A stretch of 5,030 bases of DNA from Actinomycetes bacterium (GTDB taxonomy: Bacteria > Actinomycetota > Actinomycetes > Mycobacteriales > Mycobacteriaceae): NCBI GenBank assembly GCA_023388385.1, contig JAEWGK010000022.1, positions 1 to 5,030 on the forward strand. Direction: 5' to 3'. A program made the position numbers and the translations under genes. Under the pieces are notes generated by a model, which was not told the origin of the DNA, made no database searches, and saw only the letters and a list, made by a program, of their open reading frames with translations. This document shows positions 4,601 to 5,030 of this stretch, piece by piece (the first letter of the stretch is position 1; every line of letters begins with the position of its first letter).

Positions 4601-5030
4601 ATGGCATCCAGACGCGGGAGGCAGCGGGCGGACGCGGTGCTCATCACCGACGCCCGGAAATCTCGCTTGCGCAACTACCACCACCGCAGAAGGGTGTACG
4701 CGACGCTGCAGTGGTCGCGTATCCCGCTGCTGGCCCTGGCCGGTGCGGCCTTCATGTGGTGGGACCTGCCGTGGCTGGGCATCATCGTCACCATCCTGTC
4801 GGTGCCGATGCCATGGATCGCCGTCGTCATCGCCAACGAGCACGGCGAGAAGCGCGACCGGCACGAGCGGCGCGTGTACAAGCCGGGCGTCGCGCGCGAG
4901 CAGGCGCGCCGTGAGCGCGAGGAGGCGGCGGCCCGGGCCGCGGGACTCGCCGCCGCGCCCGCGGTGAGCGACGGCCCGTACGGCGGTGGCTCGCACCCGA
5001 ACCTCCCCGTGCTGTGGGTCCCCCCGGGAT
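4601..5030 (+). CDS. DUF3099 family membrane protein (3' end cut by window edge)
   Basis: The frame from the ATG at 4601 stays open for 143 codons to the window edge without a stop. Residues 1-35 are basic and include VLITDARKSRLRNYHHRR, where ITDA followed by a basic Arg-rich stretch is the mark of DUF3099. Two hydrophobic segments follow, about 39-54 (RIPLLALAGAAFMWW) and 58-78 (WLGIIVTILSVPMPWIAVVIA), separated by a tight turn. After NEHGEK comes a highly charged Arg/Glu/Ala-rich stretch (81-117), probably a cytoplasmic helix or coiled coil, then a Gly/Pro-rich tail. The two-helix hairpin with both ends inside is inferred from the positive charges. The function of the family is unknown. 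The start has no ribosome site but has TATGGT 7 bases upstream, which supports a leaderless mRNA. The gene is divergent from DUF3039, an arrangement I recall for Rv2709/Rv2708c in mycobacteria. Confidence 0.85.
   Translation, partial: MASRRGRQRADAVLITDARKSRLRNYHHRRRVYATLQWSRIPLLALAGAAFMWWDLPWLGIIVTILSVPMPWIAVVIANEHGEKRDRHERRVYKPGVAREQARREREEAAARAAGLAAAPAVSDGPYGGGSHPNLPVLWVPPG

Noticed and set aside
1..5030. CRISPR arrays, tRNA, rRNA or known riboswitches
   Set aside because: I saw no regularly spaced repeats, no cloverleaf with TTC-type arms and no rRNA-like segments. Non-coding gaps are all under 200 bases.

Overview
The window is G+C-rich and looks like actinobacterial chromosome, most likely Corynebacterium or a close relative in the Mycobacteriales. 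The reasons are a divergent DUF3039/DUF3099 gene pair (both actinobacterial families), promoters sitting only 7-8 bases from start codons as in leaderless actinobacterial genes, a GTG start and a GTGA stop/start overlap, and an IS481-family element of the kind common in corynebacteria. The genus is inferred from family knowledge, not from a database search.

Layout from left to right. Bases 1-131 hold the 3' end of an IS481-family transposase on the + strand. The right end of the element appears to be at base 126, followed by a CCTAGT target site (127-132). The transposase stop codon and the stop codon of the next gene both lie in that one CTAG palindrome. Bases 128-1702 (-) encode a complete SLC13/DASS-type dicarboxylate (divalent anion):sodium symporter. 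Bases 1703-1889 carry its leader, a candidate promoter and a weak CRP/GlxR-like site. Bases 1890-2396 (-) encode a small DUF4190-like membrane protein with a GTG start. Bases 2454-4244 (-) encode a 596-residue superfamily 2 DEVH-box helicase, translationally coupled by a 4-base overlap to an 82-residue DUF3039 zinc-ribbon-like protein at 4241-4489 (-). A 111-base divergent promoter region (4490-4600) separates this from a DUF3099 membrane protein on the + strand (4601 onward), which runs off the right edge.

Functionally, DUF3039 and the helicase form one translational unit and may act together on nucleic acid, but the substrate is unknown. The DUF4190 gene follows 57 bases later and may share their transcript. 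The transporter is probably a separate unit for C4-dicarboxylate uptake. From memory, the divergent DUF3039/DUF3099 arrangement matches Rv2708c/Rv2709 of Mycobacterium tuberculosis, next to sigB and ideR, so a sigB/dtxR-type locus may lie just past the right edge.

I did not find a convincing new defence or mobile system. The most notable observations are the IS insertion exactly on a stop codon, the coupled zinc-ribbon/helicase pair, and the paired leaderless-type promoters.
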